From positions 1-64,000 of the forward strand of contig BMSM01000004.1 of assembly GCA_014649155.1 (NCBI GenBank): DNA of 64,000 nt, read 5' to 3'. Made by a program: the position numbers and the translations under genes. The notes beneath the pieces are model-generated. The model ran no database searches and was not told the DNA's origin. It worked only from the letters and a program-made list of their open reading frames with translations. This DNA comes from Streptomyces griseoviridis (GTDB taxonomy: Bacteria > Actinomycetota > Actinomycetes > Streptomycetales > Streptomycetaceae). Shown piece after piece: positions 55,201 to 63,712 of this stretch (position 1 is its first letter; every line of letters begins with the position of its first letter).

Positions 55201-56401
55201 GCGGGCCCGCGCGGAGGCCCGGGAGGACGCCAACCGCATCCGGTCGGAGGCGGCGACGCAGGCGGACCGCCTGATCACCGAGGCGCGGTCCGAGGCCGAG
55301 AAGCTGACGACGGAGACCCTCGCCGACACCGACCGGCTGCGCACGGAGACGGTCGCGGAGGCCGAGCGGGTCCGCACCGAGGCGCTGGCCGAGGCCGACC
55401 GGGTCCGGGCCGAGGCCGCCGGGGACGCGGAGCGGCTGCGGGCCGAGGCCGCCGAGACGGTCGGTTCGGCGCGGCAGCACGCGGAGCGCGTCCGCACCGA
55501 GGCCCAGCGGGTCAAGGCGGAGGCGGCGGCCGAGGCGGAGCGGCTCACGGCGGCGGCCCGTGAGGAGGCCGAGCACACCCTCGACGAGGCCCGCAAGGAC
55601 GCCAACAAGCGGCGGTCGGAGGCGGCCGAGCAGGTCGACAAGCTCATCACGGAGACCACGGCCGAGGCCGACAAGCTGCTCACCGAGGCCCAGCAGCAGG
55701 CGCAGAAGACCACCGCGGACGCGGAGGCGCAGGCCGACTCCATGGTGGGCGCGGCCCGTTCGGAGGCCGACCGGATCGTCGCCGAGGCGACGGTCGAGGG
55801 CAACACCCGGGTGGAGAAGGCCCGGACGGACGCCGACGAGCTGCTGGTCGGGGCCCGCCGGGACGCCACCGCCATCAGGGAGCGCGCGGAGGAGCTGCGC
55901 GAGCGGCTCACCGGCGAGATCGAGGAACTCCACGAGCGGGCGCGGCGCGAGGCCGCCGAGACCATGAGGTCGACGGGTGACCGCTGCGACGCGCTGGTCA
56001 AGGCCGCCGAGGAGCAGCTCGCCAAGGCGGAGGCGAAGGCCAAGGAGATCGTGTCGGAGGCCAACTCCGAGGCGGGCAAGGTCCGTATCGCCGCGGTGAA
56101 GAAGGCCGAGGGGCTGCTGAAGGAGGCCGAGCAGAAGAAGGCCAAGCTGGTGAAGGAGGCCGAGGAGCTGAAGGCCGAGGCGATCCGCGAGGCGCGGCGC
56201 ACGGTCGAGGAGGGCAAGCGCGAACTGGAGATCCTGGTCCGGCGCCGCGAGGACATCAACGCGGAGATCTCCCGGGTGCAGGACGTGCTGGAGGCGCTGG
56301 AGTCCTTCGAGGCACCGGCGGTCGGCGCCAAGGACCCCGGTGTGAAGGCCGGAGCGACGGTGGGCGCCCCTCGTTCGGGTGGCAAGTCGTCAGACGGGTA
56401 G
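52298..56401 (+). CDS. scy: Scy polarity scaffold, giant coiled-coil protein
   Basis: This 1367-residue, almost fully coiled-coil protein is built of Glu, Ala and Arg. After a short N-terminal part (VRGYESQEREPAADVDHLSRF) comes a stretch with heptad spacing. Long hendecad-type repeats follow, with units like EAERLRAEA, ADRVRAEA and REDANRIRS that recur many times. Scy organises the tip polarity complex with DivIVA and FilP in Streptomyces hyphae. S. coelicolor Scy is about 1326 residues, so this copy is slightly longer. The GTG at 52298 is chosen from the conserved RGYESQE start and a GGGA site; upstream in-frame codons are less protein-like. FilP follows. Confidence 0.93.
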   Translation: MRGYESQEREPAADVDHLSRFEAEMKRLRTEREKAIQHAEDLGYQVEVLRAKLHEARRTIMSRPAFDGGDLGYQAEQLLRQAQVQADQIRADAERELSQARAQTQRILQEHAEQAARLQAELHQEAVNRRQQLDQELAERRQTVESHVNENVAWAEQLRARTEQQARRLLDESRAEAEQSLAAARAEAERLTAEARQRLRSEAESARAEAEQILRRARADAERLLNTAAGQAQEATDHAERLRTSTAGEAEEARRRSQELTRAAEQRMSAAEEALRKAQAEAEKLVAEAKENAAKALAGAEAANETRTRTAKEQVARLVGEATKEAEATRAEAEQLVEDARAEAEKLVAEAAEKARTITAEETATQLSKAARTAEEVLNKASEEAKRTTRAAAEEAERIRGEAEAEADRLRAEAHDIAEELKGAAKDDTKEYRAKTVELQEEARRLRGEAEQLRADAVAEGEKIRAEARREAVAQIEEAAKSAEELLAKAKADADELRQAATTDSEKVRTEAIERATALRRQAEETLERTRAEAERQRADAAEAADALRADAERAATELREETERAVEARASEAAEELTRLRTEAEERLASAERALAEAREEAGRIRREAAEEAERQRVEAAERVRALQQQAEEEAERLRTEAAADASASRAEGEAVAVRLRTEAASEAERLKSEAQESADRVRAEAQSAAERLAAEASETLAAAQEEAARRRREAEELLGSAREEAGQERERAREQSEELLASARTRVEEAQAEAVRLVEEADRRATEMVSAAEQHATQVRESVAGLHEQAQEEITGLRSAAEHAADRTRREAEEEADRVRSDAYAERERAGEDATRLRREAQEETEAAKALAERTVSEAITEAERIRSDVAEHAQRVRTEASDAIAEAEQSAARTRADAREDANRIRSDAATQADTLITEARAEAERLTTETAAETDRLRAETVAETDRMRAAASETVAQAEEAASRARAEAREDANRIRSEAATQADRLITEARSEAEKLTTETLADTDRLRTETVAEAERVRTEALAEADRVRAEAAGDAERLRAEAAETVGSARQHAERVRTEAQRVKAEAAAEAERLTAAAREEAEHTLDEARKDANKRRSEAAEQVDKLITETTAEADKLLTEAQQQAQKTTADAEAQADSMVGAARSEADRIVAEATVEGNTRVEKARTDADELLVGARRDATAIRERAEELRERLTGEIEELHERARREAAETMRSTGDRCDALVKAAEEQLAKAEAKAKEIVSEANSEAGKVRIAAVKKAEGLLKEAEQKKAKLVKEAEELKAEAIREARRTVEEGKRELEILVRRREDINAEISRVQDVLEALESFEAPAVGAKDPGVKAGATVGAPRSGGKSSDG

Positions 56402-56539
56402 CGTGGAGACCGAATTCGGTGTCTCCTGGGACCTTTGGCTACAACCCTCGGCTAGACCCTTGACCAAGACTTTGGCAAGCCGTCGGCGTGTCCGCCACTC
56501 AAAAGAGGTGTCATTCTCCAGATCAAACACGCATACGCT

Positions 56540-56568
56540 CGATGACACACCGCATTGGCCCCTAGGAT
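56540..56568 (+). promoter_or_regulatory. Probable filP promoter
   Basis: CGATGA (56540-56545) and TAGGAT (56563-56568) are 17 bp apart, about 40 bases before the filP ATG. The surrounding 200-base gap is unusually AT-rich for this genome. Separate transcription of filP from scy is likely. Confidence 0.45.
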
Positions 56569-56608
56569 TCCACCTATCACCTCACCGGTCTCATTCGACA
56601 GGAACCCC

Positions 56609-57544
56609 ATGAGCGACACTTCCCCCTACGGCTTCGAGCTTGTGCGGCGTGGGTACGACCGCGCTCAGGTGGACGAACGTATCTCCAAGCTCGTCTCCGA
56701 CCGTGACAGCGCTCTCGCCCGCATCACCGCTCTGGAAAAGCGCATCGAGGAGCTTCACCTCGAAACCCAGAACGCCCAGGCCCAGGTCAGCGACGCCGAG
56801 CCGTCGTACGCGGGGCTCGGCGCGCGGGTCGAGAAGATCCTGCGGCTCGCCGAGGAAGAGGCGAAGGACCTGCGCGAGGAGGCCCGGCGCGCGGCGGAGC
56901 AGCACCGTGAGCTGGCCGAGTCGGCCGCCCAGCAGGTGCGCAACGACGCCGAGTCGTACGCGACCGACCGCAAGGCCAAGGCCGAGGACGAGGGCGTCCG
57001 GATCGTCGAGAAGGCCAAGAGCGACGCGTCGCAGCTGCGTGCCGAGGCGCAGAAGGACGCGCAGTCCAAGCGGGAGGAGGCGGACGCCCTCTTCGAGGAG
57101 ACCCGCGCCAAGGCCGCGCAGGCCGCCGCCGACTTCGAGACCAACCTGGCCAAGCGCCGCGAGCAGTCCGAGCGGGACCTGGCCTCGCGTCAGGCCAAGG
57201 CCGAGAAGCGCCTCGCGGAGATCGAGCACCGCGCGGAGCAGCTCCGCCTGGAGGCGGAGAAGCTGCGCACGGACGCCGAGCGCCGCGCCCGCCAGACCGT
57301 GGAGACGGCGCAGCGCCAGGCCGAGGACATCGTGGCCGACGCCAACGCCAAGGCCGACCGCATCCGTTCGGAATCCGAGCGCGAGCTGGCCGCCCTCACC
57401 AACCGCCGGGACTCCATCAACGCGCAGCTCACCAACGTGCGCGAGATGCTGGCGACCCTCACGGGCGCCGCGGTGGCCGCCGCCGGCACGCCGTCGGAGG
57501 ACGACTCCATCTCCCGCGGGGTGCCCGCCCAGCAGTCCCGCTGA
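56609..57544 (+). CDS. filP: FilP intermediate-filament-like protein
   Basis: This 311-residue coiled-coil protein matches the length of S. coelicolor FilP. The N-terminal YGFELVRRGYDRAQVDERISKL is a DivIVA-like GYDxxQVD motif. A continuous charged coil from ~30 to ~290 follows, rich in AEEEAKDLREEARRA and AEKRLAEIEHRAEQL units, then a short Ser-rich tail. FilP forms filaments that stiffen hyphae and works with Scy and DivIVA at tips. The ATG at 56609 has AGGA upstream. A strong hairpin follows. Confidence 0.94.
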   Translation: MSDTSPYGFELVRRGYDRAQVDERISKLVSDRDSALARITALEKRIEELHLETQNAQAQVSDAEPSYAGLGARVEKILRLAEEEAKDLREEARRAAEQHRELAESAAQQVRNDAESYATDRKAKAEDEGVRIVEKAKSDASQLRAEAQKDAQSKREEADALFEETRAKAAQAAADFETNLAKRREQSERDLASRQAKAEKRLAEIEHRAEQLRLEAEKLRTDAERRARQTVETAQRQAEDIVADANAKADRIRSESERELAALTNRRDSINAQLTNVREMLATLTGAAVAAAGTPSEDDSISRGVPAQQSR

Positions 57545-57570
57545 CGTCCGTACCCGGGTCGGACCATTGA

Positions 57571-57606
57571 CGTAGCCCTCTGCCACTGGGGTGGCAGAGG
57601 GCTACG
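57571..57606. terminator. Hairpin terminator after filP
   Basis: A perfect 16-bp stem (57571-57586 with 57591-57606) has a 4-base TGGG loop, 26 bases past the filP stop. A TAGCGT -10-like box for the next gene begins 9 bases beyond it. Confidence 0.8.
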
Positions 57607-57627
57607 CCGCGTTCTAGCGTGGGCGGC

Positions 57628-58638
57628 ATGATCGAGCTCTCGGGGCTGACCAAGCGGTACGGCGAGAAAGTGGCGGTGAACGACCTGACCTTCACCGTCC
57701 GGCCGGGGATCATCACGGGTTTCCTCGGCCCCAACGGCGCGGGCAAGTCGACGACCATGCGGATGGTGCTGGGGCTCGACCGGCCCACCGCCGGTGACGT
57801 CCGCATCGACGGCCGGCACTACCACGAGCTGAAGGACCCGCTGACGTACATCGGCGCGCTGCTGGACGCCAAGGCGGTGCACGGCGGGCGCAGCGCCTAC
57901 CATCACCTGCTCTGCCTCGCCCAGGCCAACGGCATCCCCGCGCGGCGGGTGCACGAGGTGCTGGACACGGTCGGTCTGACGGCGGTGGCGAAGAAGAAGG
58001 CCAAGGGGTTCTCGCTGGGCATGGGGCAGCGGCTCGGCATCGCGGGCGCGCTGCTCGGCGATCCGCGCATCCTGATGTTCGACGAGCCGGTCAACGGACT
58101 CGACCCCGAGGGCATCCACTGGATCCGCAATCTGATGAAGACCCTCGCCGCGCAGGGCCGTACCGTCTTCGTCTCCTCCCACCTGATGAGCGAGATGGCG
58201 CTGACGGCGGACCACCTGGTCGTCATCGGCCAGGGCAGGCTGCTGGCGGACACCTCGATGGCCCGGTTCATCGCGGAGAACTCGCGTTCCTACGTCCGTG
58301 TCCGCACCCCGCAGCGGGAGCGGCTGCTGGACGTGCTGGCCACGGCCGGGATCGCGGTCGCGCCGGGCGGCGGGGAGGCGCTGGAGGTGGACGGCGACAA
58401 GGCCGAGGCGATCGGTGAGCTGGCCGCGCGGCACCAGATCACGCTGCACGAGCTGAGCCCCCAGCGGGCCTCGCTGGAGGAGGCGTTCATGCAGCTCACC
58501 GCGGAGTCGGTGGAGTACCACGCGCACGACGGGCAGCCGGCCGCCGGACCGCTCCCGCCGCAGGGGCAGGCGCAGGGGCAGGCGCAGGGGCAGGGGCAGG
58601 GGCAGCGGCCGTGGGGCAGCGACTGGAGGAAGGGATGA
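57628..58638 (+). CDS. ABC transporter ATP-binding protein (first pair)
   Basis: This 336-residue ATPase has Walker A GPNGAGKST (K40), signature FSLGMGQRLGIAGALLGD, and Walker B ILMFDEPVNGLDP. The C-terminal third is less conserved and ends in a QGQAQGQ-type run. It resembles bacitracin-type ABC-2 export ATPases. The ATG at 57628 lies 7 bases after TAGCGT and may be leaderless; a GTG at 57619 is the alternative. The ATPase gene overlaps its permease gene. It is a close paralogue of the ATPase at 59534. Confidence 0.9.
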   Translation: MIELSGLTKRYGEKVAVNDLTFTVRPGIITGFLGPNGAGKSTTMRMVLGLDRPTAGDVRIDGRHYHELKDPLTYIGALLDAKAVHGGRSAYHHLLCLAQANGIPARRVHEVLDTVGLTAVAKKKAKGFSLGMGQRLGIAGALLGDPRILMFDEPVNGLDPEGIHWIRNLMKTLAAQGRTVFVSSHLMSEMALTADHLVVIGQGRLLADTSMARFIAENSRSYVRVRTPQRERLLDVLATAGIAVAPGGGEALEVDGDKAEAIGELAARHQITLHELSPQRASLEEAFMQLTAESVEYHAHDGQPAAGPLPPQGQAQGQAQGQGQGQRPWGSDWRKG

Positions 58639-59411
58639 GCATGGCGGCGACGCAGGTGGTCCGGTCCGAGTGGACCAAGATCCGGTCGGTCGCGTCCACC
58701 GTGTGGACGCTGGGGCTGGCCGTGGTCGTCACCATCGCCCTCGGCATGCTGATCTCGGCGCTGTCGAAGAGCGAGTTCGACACGATGGACCGGCAGGACC
58801 AGCTCACCTTCGATCCGACGTTCACCAGCTTCGCCGGGATGAGCCTCGGCCAGCTCGCGATGATCGTGTTCGGGGTGCTGGTGGTGGCGAACGAGTACAG
58901 CAGCGGCATGATCCGCACCTCGCTCGCGGCCGTGCCCCGGCGCGGCACGTTCCTCGCCGGCAAGGTCGCGGTCGCCACCGTGCTGGCCCTGGTGGTGTCG
59001 ATGGCGACCAGCTTCGCCGCGTTCTTCCTCGGGCAGATGATGCTCGGCGACCTGAAGGCGTCCCTCGGGGACGACGGGGTGCTGCGGGCGGTCATCGGCG
59101 GCGGCCTCTACATGACCCTGATCGCGGTGTTCTCGATGGGCGTCGCCGCGATGCTGCGTTCGCCGATGCTGTCCCTGGGCATCCTGATGCCGTTCTTCTT
59201 CCTGATCTCCAACATCCTCGGCAGCGTCGACGTGACGAAGAAGGTCGGGCGGTTCCTGCCGGACCAGGCGGGCAGCAAGATCATGGAGGTGGTCCCGCCG
59301 CTCGACGACGACACCCCCTACGGGCCGTGGGGCGGCCTCGGCATCATGGTGCTCTGGGTGGTCGCGGCCCTCCTCGGCGGCTACCTGGTGCTCAAGCGGC
59401 GGGACGCCTGA
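58635..59411 (+). CDS. ABC-2 type permease (first pair)
   Basis: This 258-residue membrane protein has about six helices. The start is VVRSEWTKIRSVASTVWTLGLAVVV; the SEWTKIRS segment is a hallmark of this export permease group. The ATG overlaps the ATPase stop (ATGA). It forms an exporter with the upstream ATPase. The substrate is unknown; related systems handle antibiotics or cell-wall-active compounds. Confidence 0.88.
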   Translation: MSMAATQVVRSEWTKIRSVASTVWTLGLAVVVTIALGMLISALSKSEFDTMDRQDQLTFDPTFTSFAGMSLGQLAMIVFGVLVVANEYSSGMIRTSLAAVPRRGTFLAGKVAVATVLALVVSMATSFAAFFLGQMMLGDLKASLGDDGVLRAVIGGGLYMTLIAVFSMGVAAMLRSPMLSLGILMPFFFLISNILGSVDVTKKVGRFLPDQAGSKIMEVVPPLDDDTPYGPWGGLGIMVLWVVAALLGGYLVLKRRDA

Positions 59412-59533
59412 GTCCGACCGCGCCGGTGCCGATCCCGTCCGGACGTGAACGGAACCGTCGGCGCGTGGATAAGCTCCTAACCCTTACGGGGGCGTGCGCC
59501 CCGCTGTCCTGATCCTTTCGATGGGTGCGGAGC

Positions 59534-60688
59534 ATGATCGAGGCTGTCGGCCTGACCAAGCGCTACGGCGACAAGACCGCTGTGTACGACCTGTCCTTCC
59601 AGGTGCGTCCCGGCACTGTCACCGGTTTCCTCGGGCCGAACGGCTCGGGGAAGTCGACGACGATGCGGATGATCCTCGGTCTGGACAACCCCACCAGCGG
59701 ACAGGTGACCATCGGCGGTTACCCCTACCGCAAGCTGCCCAACGCCCCCCGCCAGGTCGGCGCCCTGCTCGACGCCAAGGCCGTGCACGGCGGCCGGTCC
59801 GCCCGCAACCACCTGCTGAGCCTCGCCCAGCTCTCCGGCATTCCGGCCCGCCGGGTGGACGAGGTGCTCGGTGTGGTCGGCCTCCAGGACGTGGCCCGCC
59901 GGCGCTCCAAGGGCTTCTCCCTCGGCATGGGCCAGCGGCTCGGCATCGCCGCCGCCCTCCTCGGCGACCCCCAGGTGCTCCTCTTCGACGAGCCGGTCAA
60001 CGGCCTCGACCCGGAGGGCATCCTCTGGGTGCGCAATCTGATGAAGGCGCTCGCCGCCGAGGGCCGTACGGTCTTCGTCTCCTCGCACCTGATGAGCGAG
60101 ATGGCGCTCACCGCCGACCACCTCATCGTCATCGGGCGCGGGCAGCTCATGGCCGACATGAGCGTGACGGACTTCATCTCCGCCAACTCCGCCGACTTCG
60201 CCCGGGTCCGCACCCCCGACACCGAGCCCCAGCTGCGCGAGAAGCTCTCCGCCGCGCTCACCGAGGCGGGCGGCCACGTGCTGCCGGAGCAGGACGGCGC
60301 GCTCCGCGTGACCGGGCTGCCGCTCCCCCGCATCAGCGACCTCGCGCACGACACCGGCGTACGGCTGTGGGAGCTGTCACCGCACCAGGCGTCGCTGGAG
60401 GAGGCGTACATGCGGATGACGCAGGGCGCCGTCGACTACCGCTCGACCGCCGACCAGAAGGCCGGCCTCCAGCAGCCGCTGCCGCCCGGCGCGCAGCCGC
60501 CGGTGCCGGTGCCCGGACAGGGCCAGCCCGGCTGGTACGCCCCGCCGCCGCCCCAGCGGGGCGGGCAGCCCTTCGCCCCGCCCGCGCCGCCCGCCAACCC
60601 CTACGCGCAGCCGGCGCCGCCGCCCCCCGCCCCGCAGCAGCCCGCCGCTCCCGCCCCCGCCGAGCCCGAGCCCAAGGACGCCCGATGA
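59534..60688 (+). CDS. ABC transporter ATP-binding protein (second pair)
   Basis: This 384-residue ATPase has Walker A GPNGSGKST (K40), signature FSLGMGQRLGIAAALLGD and Walker B VLLFDEPVNGLDP. Its first ~300 residues align closely with the first ATPase (57628-58638). The last ~80 residues are a Pro/Gln/Ala-rich tail (PPVPVPGQGQPGWYAPPPP). It overlaps its permease gene by four bases. A gene-pair duplication is the simplest origin. Confidence 0.9.
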   Translation: MIEAVGLTKRYGDKTAVYDLSFQVRPGTVTGFLGPNGSGKSTTMRMILGLDNPTSGQVTIGGYPYRKLPNAPRQVGALLDAKAVHGGRSARNHLLSLAQLSGIPARRVDEVLGVVGLQDVARRRSKGFSLGMGQRLGIAAALLGDPQVLLFDEPVNGLDPEGILWVRNLMKALAAEGRTVFVSSHLMSEMALTADHLIVIGRGQLMADMSVTDFISANSADFARVRTPDTEPQLREKLSAALTEAGGHVLPEQDGALRVTGLPLPRISDLAHDTGVRLWELSPHQASLEEAYMRMTQGAVDYRSTADQKAGLQQPLPPGAQPPVPVPGQGQPGWYAPPPPQRGGQPFAPPAPPANPYAQPAPPPPAPQQPAAPAPAEPEPKDAR

Positions 60689-61548
60689 GCACGCCCCAGC
60701 CCCCGATGCCGCAGGCCGCACCCGACCGGTGGGCGGCGCCCGGTCCGGCGTACGCCGGTTACACCTCCCCGATCCCGGTGGTGCGCACCAACCTGATGCA
60801 CGCGGTCGCCTCGGAGTGGACGAAGATCCGCTCGGTGCGCTCGACGCTGTGGACGCTCGGCGTCTTCGTGCTGCTGGTGGTGGGCATCGGACTGCTGGTC
60901 GGCGGGGTGGTGGCCGGGACCGAGGCCGACCTGTCCGGCTCCAACCCGCTGGAGCTGGGCTTCTTCGGCCTGCTCCTCGGCAGCATGTGCATCATGACGC
61001 TGGGCGTGCTGACCACGGCCTCGGAGTACGGCACCGGTCTGATCCGCACCACCATGACCGCCTGCCCCAGCCGCGGCCGGGTGCTGGCCGCCAAGGGCCT
61101 GGTGTTCTTCCTGGTGTCGTTCGCGGTGACGCTGGTCTCGGCGACGCTGGTGGCCGTCGCGCAGGTGGCGATGCTGCCGGGCGCCGACGAGCCCAGCGGT
61201 GAGGACTGGCTCCGGTCCACCGTGGGCGTCTCGCTGTACATCGCCCTGCTCGGCCTGCTCTCGCTGGCCGTCGGCTCGATCATCCGCCACTCGGCGGGCG
61301 CCATCACCATCATGATCGGCCTGCTGCTCGCGCCGCTGGTGATCGCGCTGTTCATGTTCTCGGAGTCGCTGAAGGACGTGCAGGAGTTCCTGCTGGAGTA
61401 CTCGATCCCGAACCAGCTCAGTGTCTTCTACGCCAACTCCCTGTCGGACTCCGGCCCGTCGGGCTGGGGACCCCTGGGGATCATCCTCGGTGTCACGGCC
61501 GTCGTCTTCGGCATCGCCTTCGTGCTGCTCCAGCGCCGGGACGTCTAG
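60685..61548 (+). CDS. ABC-2 type permease (second pair)
   Basis: This 287-residue permease has a Pro-rich cytosolic start, then ASEWTKIRSVRSTLWTLGVFVLLVVGIGLLVGG and about six helices. SEWTKIRS is shared with the first permease. The ATG overlaps the ATPase stop. It likely exports the same kind of substrate as the first pair. It ends only 11 bases before a convergent small gene, with no visible terminator between. Confidence 0.88.
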   Translation: MSTPQPPMPQAAPDRWAAPGPAYAGYTSPIPVVRTNLMHAVASEWTKIRSVRSTLWTLGVFVLLVVGIGLLVGGVVAGTEADLSGSNPLELGFFGLLLGSMCIMTLGVLTTASEYGTGLIRTTMTACPSRGRVLAAKGLVFFLVSFAVTLVSATLVAVAQVAMLPGADEPSGEDWLRSTVGVSLYIALLGLLSLAVGSIIRHSAGAITIMIGLLLAPLVIALFMFSESLKDVQEFLLEYSIPNQLSVFYANSLSDSGPSGWGPLGIILGVTAVVFGIAFVLLQRRDV

Positions 61549-61559
61549 GTCGCCGCCGG

Positions 61560-61892
61560 TCAGAACCGCGGCGCGTTCCGGGACCGCTGCACCCGTGCGG
61601 TGCGGCGGTCCTTCGCGTTCCAGCACGCCTTGTGCCAGTGCCGGCGCTCGTCCACGCCCGAGTGGTCCGGCCACGCCACGACGTGCGGGACGCCGTCCGG
61701 GATCATCTGGTCGCAGCCCGGGCAGCGGTAGGACTTGCCCTGCGCGCTCGCGCCCGCCACGTGCCGCACGTACCAGTCCTCGCCCCGCCAGTGCTCGGCG
61801 GACTGCCAGCCGCCGTAACGCCCCGGCCGGTCGTCCTCGGCGCTGCGGCCGGACGATCCGGCTCCCTTGGGTCGGTTACGACGCGGGGACAC
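61560..61892 (-). CDS. Small treble-clef/zinc-finger protein
   Basis: This 110-residue protein starts at the GTG at 61892, with GAGG six bases upstream. The N-terminus is basic (SPRRNRPKGAGSSGR). The C-terminal half has a likely metal site: YRCPGCDQMIPDGVPHVVAW, then RRHWHKACWN, i.e. CPGC with HxHxxC-type ligands. This resembles a treble-clef zinc finger seen in Streptomyces proteins sometimes labelled ATP/GTP-binding; no nucleotide motif is visible here. Function is unknown. Confidence 0.7.
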   Translation of the reverse strand: MSPRRNRPKGAGSSGRSAEDDRPGRYGGWQSAEHWRGEDWYVRHVAGASAQGKSYRCPGCDQMIPDGVPHVVAWPDHSGVDERRHWHKACWNAKDRRTARVQRSRNAPRF

Positions 61893-62213
61893 AGGACACC
61901 TCACGGGTCTATACAGGGGAGTACGGGCCGCGTCCAGCCTACGCGGGCCGGACAGGGGCACGCCCACGGCGCCCGGGACGGCCGCCGATCCGCGCGGGGG
62001 CGCTCCGGGCACCGCGCGGGGGCACCGGGGAGCCCGCGCCGTGCCGCCCGGCGGCCGGCACGGCGGTGGTCTCCGCTCCGTACGGCGGTGAGCGGACGGC
62101 CCATTCGGCAGACAATCCGCCAATCTCCTCGTCCGGCCGTGTCCTCGGCACGTGTCACGCGGTTATGCCCTGTGGGGGAGCTCCGTGTCGGAGCCAAGGA
62201 AGCAGGAACAGCG
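61893..62213. other. 321-bp intergenic region between divergent genes
   Basis: No gene or clear operator is seen. It must hold the promoters of the zinc-finger gene and of the oxidoreductase gene; AGGAA at 62204 is the ribosome site of the latter. Confidence 0.35.
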
Positions 62214-63242
62214 ATGCGCGTGGGAAGTTTCGTGCTGGCGGCCCAGTTCCCGGGCCAGGGCCAGGGGGAGGCGCTGCACCGGGCGGTCCGTTCGGCGGAG
62301 GTCGCCGAGGAGGCGGGGCTGGACGCGGTCTGGCTCGCCGAGCACCACTTCGTGCCGTACGGCACCTGTCCCTCGGCGGTGACGCTGGCCGCCCTGCTGC
62401 TGGGCCGCACCCGCCGCCTGAGGGTGGGTACGGCGGTCAGTGTGCTGCCCACCGCCCACCCGGTGGCCCTCGGTGAGCAGGCCGCGCTGCTCCACCTGAC
62501 CAGCGGCGGCCGGTTCTCGCTGGGCGTGGGCCGCGGCGGGCCCTGGGTCGACCTGGAGGTCTTCGGCGCGGGCCTCGCGGCGTACGAGGAGGGGTTCCCG
62601 GACTCCCTGGACCTGCTGCTGCGCTGGCTGCGCGAGCCGGCGGTCGGGGCCGCAGGGGAGCGCTACCGGTTCCGCCAGGTGCCGGTCGTCCCGCGGCCCG
62701 CGGAGGCGCTCACGGACGCGGCGGGGCCCGAGGTCGTCGTCGCCTGCACCTCACCGGCGAGTGTGCGCCTCGCCGCCGAGCGGGGGCTGCCGATGCTGCT
62801 CGGGATGCACATCGGGGACGAGGAGAAGGCCGCGATGGTCGCCCTGTGGCAGCGGCACGCACGGGCCGCCGGACGCCCGGCCGGGGAGATCCGGGACGCC
62901 GGGCACGTCTCGGCCGGGGTCTGCCAGATCGCCGACCGGCGCACCGACGCCACGGAGACGCTGACGAAGGCGATGCCGGGCTGGCTGCGGCAGGGTCTGG
63001 GCGCCCATGTCACGGTGGACGGGCGGCCCCGGCGGATGCGCGACCCGCTGGCCTACACCGAGCTGCTCTGCGGACTGCACCCGGTGGGCACCCCCCGGCT
63101 CTGCGCCGACCGGCTCACCGCGACCAGTGAGCGCACGGGCGTGACCCGCTTCGCACTGCTCACGGAGGGCTCCGGCGACCTCGCGGCCACCGAGGAGAAC
63201 GTGCGGCGGCTCGGCACCGAGGTCCTCCCCCAGCTGCGCTGA
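62214..63242 (+). CDS. Luciferase-like (LLM class) flavin oxidoreductase
   Basis: This 342-residue protein of the bacterial luciferase-like superfamily has a barrel opening with GSFVLAAQFPGQGQGEALHRAVRSAEVAEEAGLDAVWLAEHHF, shown in pieces, then RLRVGTAVSVLPTAHPVALGEQAALL and FSLGVGRGGPWVDLEVFG. EHHF and GVGRG are family marks of F420- or FMN-dependent enzymes. The substrate and cofactor cannot be settled from sequence alone. The ATG has AGGAA upstream. It stands alone. Confidence 0.85.
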   Translation: MRVGSFVLAAQFPGQGQGEALHRAVRSAEVAEEAGLDAVWLAEHHFVPYGTCPSAVTLAALLLGRTRRLRVGTAVSVLPTAHPVALGEQAALLHLTSGGRFSLGVGRGGPWVDLEVFGAGLAAYEEGFPDSLDLLLRWLREPAVGAAGERYRFRQVPVVPRPAEALTDAAGPEVVVACTSPASVRLAAERGLPMLLGMHIGDEEKAAMVALWQRHARAAGRPAGEIRDAGHVSAGVCQIADRRTDATETLTKAMPGWLRQGLGAHVTVDGRPRRMRDPLAYTELLCGLHPVGTPRLCADRLTATSERTGVTRFALLTEGSGDLAATEENVRRLGTEVLPQLR

Positions 63243-63319
63243 CCGGCCCCGGGAAGCTTGCCGCCCCGGCACAACCCGCACCTCCCGCGTACGGAGCGGC
63301 AAGCCGATGCTCATCGGCG

Positions 63320-63712
63320 TCAGCAGTCGCGCAGTTCGGGCGACTGGTTCAGCAACTGGTTGCGCACCGAGGTGAAACGGGCCAGCGTGTCGTCGACCGA
63401 GGGGTCCGTCGGGAAGACCGCCACCCGGTGGCAGTTCTGGAAGGCCAGCCGTACCCCGAAGTGCCGTTGCAGGGCGCCGCGTATCGCGTCACTCGCGAGC
63501 ACACGCAGCAGCTGGCCGCGTGCCTGCTCGTCCGGCGGAGGCGTCTGGTTGTCGGCGAAGGCTCCGCCGTCGACCTTCAGCTGGGCCACCAGGGAGCTGA
63601 TCATCTCCCACGCGTACGGCAGGGAGGTCCGGACGCAGTCGACGAAGTCCGCTTCGTCGACCTCGCCTCGCTCGGCCTGTTCGAGTAGGGCCGGTGAGAC
63701 GTCGAGCGACAT
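63320..63712 (-). CDS. SCO5389-family protein
   Basis: This 130-residue protein of unknown function matches the conserved Streptomyces family named after SCO5389. It contains SPALLEQAERGEVDEADFVDCVRTSLPYAWEMISSL, given here as the N-terminal helix, QLLRVLASDAIRGALQRHFG and AFQNCHRVAVFPTDP. The ATG at 63712 follows GAGGAG. Three cysteines are present. It is cytosolic by sequence and strongly conserved by synteny; the role is unknown. Confidence 0.8.
   Translation of the reverse strand: MSLDVSPALLEQAERGEVDEADFVDCVRTSLPYAWEMISSLVAQLKVDGGAFADNQTPPPDEQARGQLLRVLASDAIRGALQRHFGVRLAFQNCHRVAVFPTDPSVDDTLARFTSVRNQLLNQSPELRDC

Noticed and set aside
52130..55933. Minus-strand open frame of 1267 codons opposite scy
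   Set aside because: It is a mirror of the Glu/Ala/Arg repeat of Scy, giving a Leu/Gly/Arg repeat with no start signal.
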